Source of the DNA: LSCE01 sp050485425
Lineage (GTDB): Bacteria; Pseudomonadota; Gammaproteobacteria; Nitrococcales; Aquisalimonadaceae
Direction of reading: 5' to 3'
NCBI GenBank assembly: GCA_050485425.1
Contig: JBJHBJ010000016.1
Span: 1-64,000, forward strand
DNA length: 64,000 nt
How positions within the stretch are numbered: the first letter of the stretch is position 1; each line of letters opens with the position of its first letter. A model generated the notes under the pieces. It saw only the letters and a list, made by a program, of their open reading frames with translations, was not told the DNA's origin and did not search any database. A program made the translations under genes and the position numbers. Of the stretch, positions 34,498 through 42,560 are shown one piece after another.

Positions 34498-35361
34498 ATG
34501 GCCTTGGACGAACAGCACTGGTTCAGTGAGCCTTTCGGCGAGGAAGGCACGGCGTTTTCGCTGAAGATCACCGAGAAGCTGCACGAGGAGCAGACCGCGT
34601 TCCAGAAGATCGAGGTCTACCAGACCGAACGCTGGGGCCGGCTGCTGGTTATCGACGGCTGCACCATGCTGACCAGCCGCGACAATTTCACCTATCACGA
34701 GATGATGGCGCACCCGATCCTGTACACGCATCCGGACCCGAAGCAGGTGCTGATCATCGGCGGTGGCGACTGCGGCATGCTGCGCGAGGTGCTGAAGCAT
34801 CCGGGCGTAGAACGTTGTGTGCAGGTGGATATCGACGAGGGCGTGACCCGCGCGGCGCTGAAGTACTTCCCGGAGCTGTGCAGCGCCAACGACGACCCGC
34901 GCGCCGAACTGCGCTTCGAGGACGGCATCCAGTACATCAAGGACCAGCCCGCCGGCTCGGTGGACGTGGTGATCGTGGACAGCACCGACCCGGTGGGCCC
35001 GGCCGAGGGTCTGTTCGGCGAATCCTTCTTCCGCGACGTCTACCACGTGCTGGGCGAGGACGGACTGCTGGTGCAGCAGAGCGAATCCCCCATCCTGCAC
35101 ATCGATACGCTGCTGAAGGACCTCTACCAGGCCATGCGCGGTGCCGGCTTCACCCAGGTGGCCACGCTGCAGTTCCCGGTGGTCTGCTACCCCACCGGCT
35201 GGTGGTCCGCCACCATGGCCGGCAAGGGCGCCGACCTCACCCGCTTCCGCGAGCAGGAGGCCCGCAACAAACCCTTCGCCACCGAGTACTACAACGCCGA
35301 CATGCACCGCGGCGCGCTGGCGGTACCGGAATTCTGCAAGAAACTGTTTGCCGACCAGTAG
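34498..35361 (+). CDS. speE: Polyamine aminopropyltransferase (spermidine synthase)
   Basis: Enzyme of 287 aa that transfers aminopropyl from decarboxylated S-adenosylmethionine to putrescine. The cofactor motif is IIGGGDCGMLREVLKH (about 83-98), followed by DGIQYI and the catalytic Asp region VIVDSTDPVGPAEGLF (about 158-173). AGGAG lies 7 bases before the ATG at 34498; an earlier start at 34417 has none. It is divergent from speA. S-adenosylmethionine decarboxylase is not in the window. A long repeat-bearing gap follows. Confidence 0.95.
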   Translation: MALDEQHWFSEPFGEEGTAFSLKITEKLHEEQTAFQKIEVYQTERWGRLLVIDGCTMLTSRDNFTYHEMMAHPILYTHPDPKQVLIIGGGDCGMLREVLKHPGVERCVQVDIDEGVTRAALKYFPELCSANDDPRAELRFEDGIQYIKDQPAGSVDVVIVDSTDPVGPAEGLFGESFFRDVYHVLGEDGLLVQQSESPILHIDTLLKDLYQAMRGAGFTQVATLQFPVVCYPTGWWSATMAGKGADLTRFREQEARNKPFATEYYNADMHRGALAVPEFCKKLFADQ

Positions 35362-35441
35362 GCGCAGACGCTCAGGATAGTTTTCAAGTTCCGGAATGTA
35401 GGTTGGAGAATTCCGGGCCACCAAGGCTTCGATCCGGGCGT

Positions 35442-35537
35442 CGGCGTCACGTCCGTTCAGGACACGCCGTGAACCCGTCCCTGGGGGCTTGTCGGCGAGG
35501 TCCCTCTCGCCGACAGTCCTGAACGGACGTGACGCCG
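35442..35537 (+). repeat. Long palindromic element, copy A
   Basis: Outer arms 35442-35462 and 35517-35537 are a perfect 21-bp inverted repeat. Inside lies a 32-bp core (35465-35496; contains GAACCCGTCCCTGGGGGCTT) whose end merges into an inner hairpin, TGTCGGCGAG / CTCGCCGACA with a 6-base loop. Confidence 0.85.
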
Positions 35538-35639
35538 CCGCCCTCGCCGCAGCAACACGGACCGCCCCCCGATCAGAGCCGTCAGTCGAGCCGGCAGGCT
35601 GAAAGTGGTGCTCTGAACTGTCCGGCCGTTGGCCGGATT

Positions 35640-35672
35640 GGCGGATATCGGCTTCGCCTCCATCCACCCTAC
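35640..35672 (-). repeat. GTAGGGTGGATGGAG-type repeat
   Basis: On the minus strand it begins GTAGGGTGGATGGAG and ends ATATCCGCC, like the unit at 6037-6067, with a middle of GCGAAGC type. Confidence 0.65.
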
Positions 35673-35712
35673 GCCGGAACCACCTCTTGAGACTGCCACC
35701 AAGGCAAGGCTG

Positions 35713-35810
35713 TGGGTGGGGACATGCCTGCGGACTGTCGGCCGGAGGGATCCGGCCGACAAGCCCCCAGGGACGGGTTCACGGCGCGTCCGCAGGCATG
35801 TCACCACCCA
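35713..35810 (-). repeat. Long palindromic element, copy B (inverted)
   Basis: Outer arms 35713-35734 and 35789-35810 pair over 22 bp with one mismatch. The inner hairpin TGTCGGCCGGA / TCCGGCCGACA has a 4-base loop. The 32-bp core at 35755-35786 is the exact reverse complement of that in copy A, but the outer arms are unrelated to those of copy A. Confidence 0.85.
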
Positions 35811-35838
35811 CGGCCGGAACGAAGCCCCCGCGAAACAC

Positions 35839-36639
35839 CTATCTCGGCGCGCTCAAACGGTCCAGCCTGAGGCGCTGGCGCTGGTCGAACAGGCGGCGGC
35901 TGCCGAAGATGACGGCCGCCATGGTGCCGAAACCCGTGCCCACCGTAATGATGAACATGATCAGGATCTGATACCTCACCGCCAGTGCCGGTGGGCTGCC
36001 GGCCAGGATCTGGCCGGTCATCATGCCCGGCAGACTCACCACCCCCGCCGCCGCCATCGCGTTGATGGTCGGGATCATCCCGCTGCGCATCGCATCCCGG
36101 CGGATATCCGCCACCGCCACGGCCCAGGGCTGCCCCAGCATCAACCGCTGCTCGATCACCGTACGCTGGCGCCACGCGCCTTCCGTCAAGCGGTCTAGGC
36201 TCAGCGCCACACCGGTCATCGTGTTCCCCAGCATCATGCCCAGCAGGGGAATCGCGTACTGCGGCGTATACCAGGGATCCGGGCCGATGATCACCACCAG
36301 CGCCAGGACGGTCACCGTGAACGAGGAGATGAACATGGACACGGTACCGATACCGAAGGCCCAGCCACCGATCAGCCGCCGCTTCTGCCGTGCCATCACC
36401 TCCCGGCCGGCAATCAGCAGCATCGCCAGCGCCATCAGCGCCACCCACTGCAAGGCGGCAAAGGCGAACAGGGTCTCCAGCACGAAGCCGATCAGCGCCA
36501 GTTGCAACACCGTGCGCACGGCGGCAATCAGCATGTCCCGTTCCAGGCCCAGCCGGGTCACGGCGGTGGCACCGGCCAGCGCCACCACCAGCAACGCGCC
36601 GATGGCGAGATCCAGCCAGCCAAGATCGATTATCTGCAT
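35839..36639 (-). CDS. fetB: FetB-type ABC transporter permease (iron export family)
   Basis: Inner-membrane protein of 266 aa with about seven helices, of the UPF0014/FetB family. The conserved IPLLGMMLGNTMTG segment (about 130-143) and MIPTINAMAAAGVVSLPGMM (about 189-208) are clear. With FetA it has been linked to iron export and oxidative stress resistance in E. coli. The start overlaps the fetA end by 10 bp, showing coupling. It converges with speE across the palindromic repeats. Confidence 0.88.
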   Translation of the reverse strand: MQIIDLGWLDLAIGALLVVALAGATAVTRLGLERDMLIAAVRTVLQLALIGFVLETLFAFAALQWVALMALAMLLIAGREVMARQKRRLIGGWAFGIGTVSMFISSFTVTVLALVVIIGPDPWYTPQYAIPLLGMMLGNTMTGVALSLDRLTEGAWRQRTVIEQRLMLGQPWAVAVADIRRDAMRSGMIPTINAMAAAGVVSLPGMMTGQILAGSPPALAVRYQILIMFIITVGTGFGTMAAVIFGSRRLFDQRQRLRLDRLSAPR

Positions 36640-37256
36640 AGCACCTCCCGCAACTGCTCGCCTTCGATGCGGAAGTGCCGATCCGCCACACGGGCGATCT
36701 GGGCCGGGTCATGCGCCACCCAGAGCACCGGCAACCGCTCCCGGCGTGCCAGCGCCACCAGCCAGCGCTCCATCCGGCGCGCGCTGTCACCATCCAGATT
36801 GGCCGTCGGTTCGTCCAGCAGCAGCGCCTCCGGCTGATGGGACACCGCACGCAGCACCGCCAGCCGTTGCTTCTCCCCCGACGACAAACGGCTCACTGAC
36901 CAGCCCATGACCTCCGGCCCGAATCCGGCGGCCTCCAGGGCATCATCCGGCAGGTCGAGAAAATGCTCCTGTACCGCTTCCGCCCACCACTGGGATTCCG
37001 CCGGTACCAGCATCACCCAGCCTCGCCAGCAATGAGCCGGGGTATGCCGCTGCCGGCGCTCGCCCAGCCAGACCTCACCGGCATGGGCGTCCAGATCCGC
37101 GATAGCGCGTAACAGCCGGCTCTTGCCGGAACCGGAAGGGCCGGAGATGCAGACGATCTCGCCAGGCTGCACGGTGAGCGTGACGCCCCGGAGACTGCCG
37201 CAATCGAGATCACTGATGGAAAGCCGGTTCGATGACGGCGGGGGGGAGACGTTCAC
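36630..37256 (-). CDS. fetA: FetA-type ABC transporter ATP-binding protein
   Basis: ATPase of 208 aa. Walker A is SGPSGSGKSRLL (about 33-44 from this start), the signature SRLSSGEKQRLAVLRA, Walker B ALLLDEPTANLD and the switch His in VLWVAHD. A GTG at 37256 is chosen because it gives the usual FetA length and lies downstream of a long hairpin at 37280-37317 with AAGGA before it; the alternative ATG at 37337 would place the hairpin inside the coding sequence. It forms a two-gene operon with fetB. Confidence 0.85.
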   Translation of the reverse strand: MNVSPPPSSNRLSISDLDCGSLRGVTLTVQPGEIVCISGPSGSGKSRLLRAIADLDAHAGEVWLGERRQRHTPAHCWRGWVMLVPAESQWWAEAVQEHFLDLPDDALEAAGFGPEVMGWSVSRLSSGEKQRLAVLRAVSHQPEALLLDEPTANLDGDSARRMERWLVALARRERLPVLWVAHDPAQIARVADRHFRIEGEQLREVLCR

Positions 37257-37279
37257 GCCAGGGGTCCTTGTCAGGGAAA

Positions 37280-37317
37280 CGCCGATCAATTCCCCCGAGC
37301 CGGGGAAATGATCGGCG
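37280..37317 (-). promoter_or_regulatory. Long hairpin in the probable fetA leader
   Basis: Outer stem CGCCGATCA / TGATCGGCG (9 bp, perfect) encloses an inner stem TTCCCC / GGGGAA. It lies 24 bp upstream of the chosen fetA start. There is no long T-run, so a translational or mRNA-stability role fits better than termination. Confidence 0.45.
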
Positions 37318-37456
37318 CTTTCTTGGTGCCTGGACACATCTTAGCCGGAAGCGCCGGTGTAGATCATTCTCCGATCACCGGTGGAAGGTCGCACCAGACA
37401 GGCGCGGCAAGCCGCATAATCGTCTGGTCTCCGAGACGTCCCGGCACCGTTAGCCC

Positions 37457-39718
37457 TCAGCGACGACCGCTGGCCGCAGCCTTGGCCGCGCCACCATGGG
37501 CCGGCTTGGTGCCGGAGCCGAAGTATTCCTCCGGCGTGAACACGTCCACCTCGATCGCCTCGAGGGCAGCCTGGTTGGCCTGCCGTAGCGACTGCGCCTC
37601 GGTATCGGCGATGACCTGTTTTTCCAGCGCCTCATCCACCAGCTCGTACGGATAGCCACGCGGCAGTTTGCGCGACTTCTGCGCCTCGGTGATCTTGGCG
37701 ATGATCGGCTGGACCTCGTTGTGCAGGCGGAATGCCTTGAGCAGGCGACCGGCGCCGGGTCGTCCTTCCACCGGCGTCGCGATGCCGCGTGTGATCCGCT
37801 CGTACTGTTCCGACAACGCCTGTATGGCCGCCGCCGTCGGCGCGATCAGCTTGTCGTTGGGGCCCTGGGACAGCGGGTTGATGCGAAGGAAGAACGCCGC
37901 CGGCTTGCGCAGCCACCAGCCCACCAGCGGCGCATCGAAGTTGGCATGGATGGCCTCGAACGCCCCCTGCACCTGCGCCAGCGCATGTTCGCAGGCGTAC
38001 TGCACCACGGGCAGGTCCTCTTTCGGCCGACCCTCGGCCTCATAGCGGCGCAGAGCGGACAGCGCCAGCACCTGCCACGTGAGCGCATCGGCGTAGCGGC
38101 CGGTCAGATTGCCCTTGGCCTTGAGCTTCCCACCGATGAAGTACATGGCCAGATCGGTCAGCAGGGCAAAACGGGAGGAGGCCCAGGCCAGGCGCCGGTA
38201 ATAGGTGGCCGTGGGACCGTCCACCGGGCTGCCTGCGCTGTAGCCGCGGGTCAGTCCACGCACTTTCGTCCGCAGCCAGTTCTTGCCGGTGTGACCCATC
38301 CAGCCCAGCAGGTTCTTGCGGAAGGCTTCGCTGTCGTTGTTCTCAACGGCCTTGACCAGCGGCAGTGCGTAAGGATGGCAGCGGGTCGCCCCCTGGCCGA
38401 AGATGATCAGCGTCCGGGTCATGATGTTCGCACCTTCCACGGTGATGCCCACCGGAGCCGCACTGTAACCGCTGCCGAGGATGTTGTTCGGCCCCTGCAT
38501 GACGCCGGCGCCGGAAAACACGTCCATGCCGTCGATCAGCAACCGCTGCGAATGTTCGGTACTGCTGGATTTCAGCAGCGCGGACACCACAGGCGGTTGC
38601 TCGCCGTTGTCGATGGCGGAGCAGGAATAGACCCGGGCACCCTCGAACATGTACGCCATCGCAGCGATGCCGGCCACCTTGTCCTGCACGCCTTCCATGT
38701 AGCCGATGGGGATGCCGAACTGGTGCCGGACCATGGAATAGGGGCCGGTGACTGCGGCGACCGACTTCATGCCGCCGATGGCACCCGCCGGCAGCGAGAC
38801 TGCCCGCCCCCCGGCAAGCTGCTCCATCAGCATGCGCCAGCCCTGGCCGGAGCACTCGGGACCCCCGATAATCTGGTCCGGCGACGCGACGACGTCCTCG
38901 CCAACGATGGGGCCATTGTAGAAGCCGTCACCGATGGGCAGGTGGTGGTCGCCGTTATGCAGGCCGGGCGTGCCCTTGTGCAGCATGATCACGGTGATGC
39001 CCGGATACTCGCCCTTGCCCAGCAGGTTGTCAGGGTCGTGCATCTGGAACGCCAGCGAGATGAGGTTTGCCACCGGCGCCAGCGTGATGTAGCGCTTGCG
39101 GAAGTTCAGCCGGATCTTCACTTCGCCGTCGTCATCCTTGAACACCAGGCCTTCCGCCTTGATGGAGGCGGCGTCGGAGCCGGCGGTGGGTTCGGTCAGG
39201 CCGAAACAGGGGATGTACTCTCCGGCGGCCAGGCGCGGCAGGTAGTGCTTCTTCTGCTCATCGGTGCCGTAATGCTTCAGCAGTTCCGCGGCACCGAGCG
39301 AGTTGGGAATGACCACGAACGTCCCGACGGCGGAGCAGTAGGAATTGACCTTGGACATGACGGCTGACATCGCCAGGGTCGAGAAACCCTTGCCGCCGTA
39401 CTCCTTCGGGATCAGCATGCCCATGAAGCCCTGCTGCTTGATGAACTCCAGCACATCGTCGGGAACCCGCCGGGTGCGCTCCACCTCATACGGATCGACC
39501 ATCCGGCAGAGTTCTTCCGCCGGGCCATCCAGGAATGCCTGTTCCTCGTCGGAAAGCCGGCTGTAGGGCTCGGCGAGCATCTTCCTGAAGTCCGGATTGC
39601 CGGAGAACAGCTGGCCATCGATCCATACCGTGCCCGCTTCCAGCGCCTGGCGCTCGGTATCCGAGATACGGGGCAGCACGTTATTGCTGCGCATGAAGTT
39701 CATGATTGCCGAAAACAT
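37457..39718 (-). CDS. fadE: Acyl-CoA dehydrogenase, FadE type with DUF1974 C-terminal part
   Basis: Large acyl-CoA dehydrogenase of 753 aa, the length class of bacterial FadE. The FAD-binding signature is CFGLTEPTAGSDAASIK (about 176-192); the acyl-CoA dehydrogenase core ends near residue 480, and a DUF1974 region with ...LPRGYPYELVDEALE fills the rest. It makes the first double bond in fatty acid beta-oxidation. The ATG at 39718 is preferred (GGGAGG 9 bases before it); an ATG at 39742 with AAGGA is an alternative that would add 8 residues. It is monocistronic. Two nested palindromes upstream suggest repressor control. Confidence 0.92.
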   Translation of the reverse strand: MFSAIMNFMRSNNVLPRISDTERQALEAGTVWIDGQLFSGNPDFRKMLAEPYSRLSDEEQAFLDGPAEELCRMVDPYEVERTRRVPDDVLEFIKQQGFMGMLIPKEYGGKGFSTLAMSAVMSKVNSYCSAVGTFVVIPNSLGAAELLKHYGTDEQKKHYLPRLAAGEYIPCFGLTEPTAGSDAASIKAEGLVFKDDDGEVKIRLNFRKRYITLAPVANLISLAFQMHDPDNLLGKGEYPGITVIMLHKGTPGLHNGDHHLPIGDGFYNGPIVGEDVVASPDQIIGGPECSGQGWRMLMEQLAGGRAVSLPAGAIGGMKSVAAVTGPYSMVRHQFGIPIGYMEGVQDKVAGIAAMAYMFEGARVYSCSAIDNGEQPPVVSALLKSSSTEHSQRLLIDGMDVFSGAGVMQGPNNILGSGYSAAPVGITVEGANIMTRTLIIFGQGATRCHPYALPLVKAVENNDSEAFRKNLLGWMGHTGKNWLRTKVRGLTRGYSAGSPVDGPTATYYRRLAWASSRFALLTDLAMYFIGGKLKAKGNLTGRYADALTWQVLALSALRRYEAEGRPKEDLPVVQYACEHALAQVQGAFEAIHANFDAPLVGWWLRKPAAFFLRINPLSQGPNDKLIAPTAAAIQALSEQYERITRGIATPVEGRPGAGRLLKAFRLHNEVQPIIAKITEAQKSRKLPRGYPYELVDEALEKQVIADTEAQSLRQANQAALEAIEVDVFTPEEYFGSGTKPAHGGAAKAAASGRR

Positions 39719-40036
39719 TCTTGAGAGCCTCCCGTTGCCCATCCGCAATCCTTGGCTGCAGACGGCCCGGCCTCGTCCCCCGTCAGGCGCTGCAGCGAAG
39801 AGCGGCCAATGAAACCAAAGTGCCTGCTATGTACTTTCCAGACGCCTTAACTGGAAGATAGTTCAAATTCGCCATACGTTTCCGTATGCAAATAATATGC
39901 ATGACTTTACAGGCAGATACAGCCGCCCGCCGGAGCGCGGCCTGGTAACGGGACAACGTGGCGGGTCGCCTGCTATGCTTGTGCTGGAAGACTTCTGCAG
40001 GGACGCTTCCCAGCCCCCAGACTTCCCGGAGGCCGC
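39719..40036. other. 318-bp regulatory gap between fadE and the PilZ gene
   Basis: No gene is supported. Both flanking genes point outward, so promoters for both should be here. The AT-rich part (39830-39910) holds the overlapping palindromes described separately. Confidence 0.6.
39873..39903. promoter_or_regulatory. Overlapping operator-like palindromes upstream of fadE
   Basis: CATACG-TTTC-CGTATG (39873-39888) is a perfect 6-bp inverted repeat. It overlaps a second one, ATGCA-AATAATA-TGCAT (39886-39902), with a 7-bp centre. Both sit in the AT-rich zone about 155-185 bp before the fadE start. Confidence 0.45.
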
Positions 40037-40399
40037 ATGAACGAACGTCGGCAAGCAGCACGTCAGCGGGTGGAGTGGCCGATGACGCTGGTTTTCTCGG
40101 ATACCGGGCACAGCCTGCGCGTCCGGGGCTACGATCTTTCCTCGGGCGGTCTCGGCCTGGTCAGCACCGACCGGGTGGAACCGGGCACGGCCTGCAGAAT
40201 GAAATTCCGCGTCAAACCGCGAGCCGACGATTTCGGCGTGGACATGGAGCCCTGGGGCGAAGTGGTACGCGTTGACGAGCAACAGCCCGGCGTCTTCCGC
40301 GTGGGGGTGGAGTTCTCGATGCTGAACCCGGAACAGGCCGGGGCCATCGAGCACTACCTGGATAATCTGGTGCAGCGCACGACGCCGGCACCGGCCTGA
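40037..40399 (+). CDS. PilZ domain protein
   Basis: Single PilZ domain of 120 aa, a cyclic-di-GMP receptor fold. The RxxxR element is R5-QAA-R9 and the second motif DLSSGG (D34-x-S-x-x-G) is intact, so binding of c-di-GMP is plausible. GGAGG lies 5 bases before the ATG. There is no partner domain; such single-domain proteins act on exopolysaccharide or motility systems, but nothing nearby shows which. Confidence 0.9.
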   Translation: MNERRQAARQRVEWPMTLVFSDTGHSLRVRGYDLSSGGLGLVSTDRVEPGTACRMKFRVKPRADDFGVDMEPWGEVVRVDEQQPGVFRVGVEFSMLNPEQAGAIEHYLDNLVQRTTPAPA

Positions 40400-40428
40400 G
40401 AGGGTGTGCAGGACCGGCCGGGAGTCGC

Positions 40429-41196
40429 TCAGGGCATGAACTGTTCCTTGACGATACGCTCTTCCAGATTGTGTTCGGGATCGAACAGTAGCGTCAGCTG
40501 GTAGTCGGAATCCTCCCGGATGCTGACATGGCGTACGTCGCGGACTTCGGTGAAATCCGCCACCGCGCTGACCGGCCGCTTGGTGGGCTCGAGGATTTCG
40601 AGTTCGACATGTGCGGTGTTGTGGAGCACCGCCCCCCGCCACCGCCGGGGCCGGAACGCCACGATGGACGTCAATGCCAGGATGTTGGCGCGCAGCGGCA
40701 GTATCGGGCCGTCGGCGGAAAGATTGTAGGCCGTGCTGCCGGCGGGCGTCGCCAGTAGCACACCGTCGCACATCAGTTCCTCCAGCCGCACCACGCCATC
40801 CACCTTGATCTGCAGTTTTGCCGTCTGGCGGGTCTCGCGCAACAGGGAAACTTCATTGATGGCCCGCGCCTCGCGTACCTCGCCCGCTGCGGTCCGGGCG
40901 GTCATGTGCAGCGGCTTGATGGTGACCGGCTGAGCCTTCTCCAGACGCTGGTGCAATCCATCCAGTTCCAGCCGGTTCATCAGGAAACCGACACTGCCGC
41001 AGTTCAGGCCGAACACGGGCTTGTCCAATCGCATGTAGCGATGCAGCGTGCGCAGCATCAGCCCGTCACCACCCAGCGCGACAATCACGTCCGCTTCCTC
41101 GACCGGTACAACGGTATACCGCTCGCGCAGGCCCAGCAGTGCCTGCTGGGCGGTTTCAGCGTTGCTGGCCACGACGGCAATACGGCGTTCTGTCAT
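40429..41196 (-). CDS. nadK: NAD kinase (short form)
   Basis: NAD(H) kinase of 255 aa that makes NADP. The motif GGDG is in VIVALGGDGLMLRT (about 44-57), followed by NCGSVGFLMN and the conserved LATPAGSTAYNLSADGPI. At 255 aa it is shorter than the roughly 290-aa enzyme usual in gammaproteobacteria, and the NCGSVGFLMN segment resembles the short alphaproteobacterial type. The start MTERRIAVV overlaps the upstream transporter gene by 4 bp, so it is the last gene of a coupled operon. Confidence 0.92.
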   Translation of the reverse strand: MTERRIAVVASNAETAQQALLGLRERYTVVPVEEADVIVALGGDGLMLRTLHRYMRLDKPVFGLNCGSVGFLMNRLELDGLHQRLEKAQPVTIKPLHMTARTAAGEVREARAINEVSLLRETRQTAKLQIKVDGVVRLEELMCDGVLLATPAGSTAYNLSADGPILPLRANILALTSIVAFRPRRWRGAVLHNTAHVELEILEPTKRPVSAVADFTEVRDVRHVSIREDSDYQLTLLFDPEHNLEERIVKEQFMP

Positions 41197-42560
41197 AGGT
41201 TGTTCTCGCGGGCATCCCATTCGTGGGCGGCGGCACGGCCGCGGCTCTGGCTGACGGCCAGGCAGATAACAATAGCAATAATGAAGAGCAGGGCGCAGAA
41301 CAGCACCGAGGCCTGCAAACCCACCACCGCCTGCAACAGACCGAGGGACAGAATACCGAAGGTGCTGGCCAGCTTGCTCGCCAGTCCCCAGAAACCGAAG
41401 AACTCGGCCGCCTTGGAACGGGGCGAGAAGATGCCCACCAGGGCACGCCCGGCAGACTGGCTGGACCCCAGGCTGAGGCCGGCGAGCACGCCCACGAACA
41501 GGAACAGGTGCTGCGCCTCCCAGCCCAGATCGAACAGGTCGTTCAGCAAACCGGTCACCTCAGGCGTGCCCCAGATGGCGAAGATCGCCGCCACCCAGAG
41601 GCTGAGCGAGGCAATGTAGGTTACCTTGGCGCCAATCTTGTCCTGCAGGTAGCCGAAACCCAGAGCGCCGGCAGCCGCAGTGATCTGCACGATGATGAAC
41701 ATGATGTTGCGGATGTGCTCATCCCAGCCGATCACCTGCGCCCCGTAGATGAAGGCGAAGGTGATAATGATGGAAATGCCGGCCATGGCGAACAGCACAG
41801 AACCCAGGAAGATCGCCAGATCCCGGAACTGTTGCAGTTCCCGCCAGGTGATCAGCAGGCGCTCGATGGCCACGCTCGCGTAGTTTCTTCCAGGGGGCAG
41901 TGGACGTTTCGATCCCCGCTCCTTCACCCAGATGAACGTCGGAATGGCCGCGAGCAGGAAGAAGACGCCGGCAAATGGGCCCACCCAGCGTACGCGATCG
42001 AAGTTCTCCGCCGTGGCCTCGCCAAGGAACAGCAGCGTGAAGCCCGCAGCGAACAAGCCGCCCACGTAACCCAATGCCCAGCCGAAACCGGATATCTTGC
42101 CCAGATCCTCCGGCGGCCCCAGCCCGGGAAGGAAGCTTGCAATGAAGGATTCGCCGATGGCGTAGGCATAGTTGGAGAGCACCAGCAGAATCATGCCCAG
42201 CAGGATGTAGCCCGGGGCGACGAAGTACAGCAGAGCGGTCGCCGCCACCGTCAGCAGGTAACTGGCGAACAGGAACTGCTTCTTGGCCGCGGAATAGTCC
42301 ATGATGGCGCCGGCAAACGGCCCGCTGACCACCACCATCAGATAACTGATCGCCAGCGCAATACTCCACAGCAGATTACCCAGCCGGTAGTTGTCGCCCC
42401 GATCACCGACAATCACCGTGGTGAACAACTCGCCGAACACTACGGTGATGATCAGCAGCGTATACGCCTGGTTGGCGAAATCGAACATCGCCCAACCGAA
42501 GATTTCCCGTTTCGGCGCGCGTTCGCGGGCCGCCGGCTGACTCAGTGCCGCGTCTACCAC
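41193..42560 (-). CDS. UMF1-type major facilitator superfamily transporter
   Basis: Membrane transporter of 455 aa with about 12 helices, of the UMF1 (Atg22-like) MFS family. The signature FGWAMFDFANQAYTLLIITV lies at about residues 21-40, followed by SGPFAGAIMDYSAAKKQFLF. Substrates of bacterial members are unknown; fungal Atg22 moves amino acids. It overlaps the DUF457 gene by 7 bp and nadK by 4 bp, so TetR - DUF457 - MFS - nadK form one transcription unit. Confidence 0.9.
   Translation of the reverse strand: MVDAALSQPAARERAPKREIFGWAMFDFANQAYTLLIITVVFGELFTTVIVGDRGDNYRLGNLLWSIALAISYLMVVVSGPFAGAIMDYSAAKKQFLFASYLLTVAATALLYFVAPGYILLGMILLVLSNYAYAIGESFIASFLPGLGPPEDLGKISGFGWALGYVGGLFAAGFTLLFLGEATAENFDRVRWVGPFAGVFFLLAAIPTFIWVKERGSKRPLPPGRNYASVAIERLLITWRELQQFRDLAIFLGSVLFAMAGISIIITFAFIYGAQVIGWDEHIRNIMFIIVQITAAAGALGFGYLQDKIGAKVTYIASLSLWVAAIFAIWGTPEVTGLLNDLFDLGWEAQHLFLFVGVLAGLSLGSSQSAGRALVGIFSPRSKAAEFFGFWGLASKLASTFGILSLGLLQAVVGLQASVLFCALLFIIAIVICLAVSQSRGRAAAHEWDARENNL

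Larger units (their letters stand above)
35362..35838. other. 477-bp gap holding palindromic repeat elements
   Basis: No gene is supported. The gap contains two roughly 97-bp palindromic elements in opposite orientation (35442-35537 and 35713-35810), one GTAGGGTG-type unit between them, and plain sequence. The convergent genes speE and fetB end on either side, so the palindromes may act as terminators. Confidence 0.75.
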
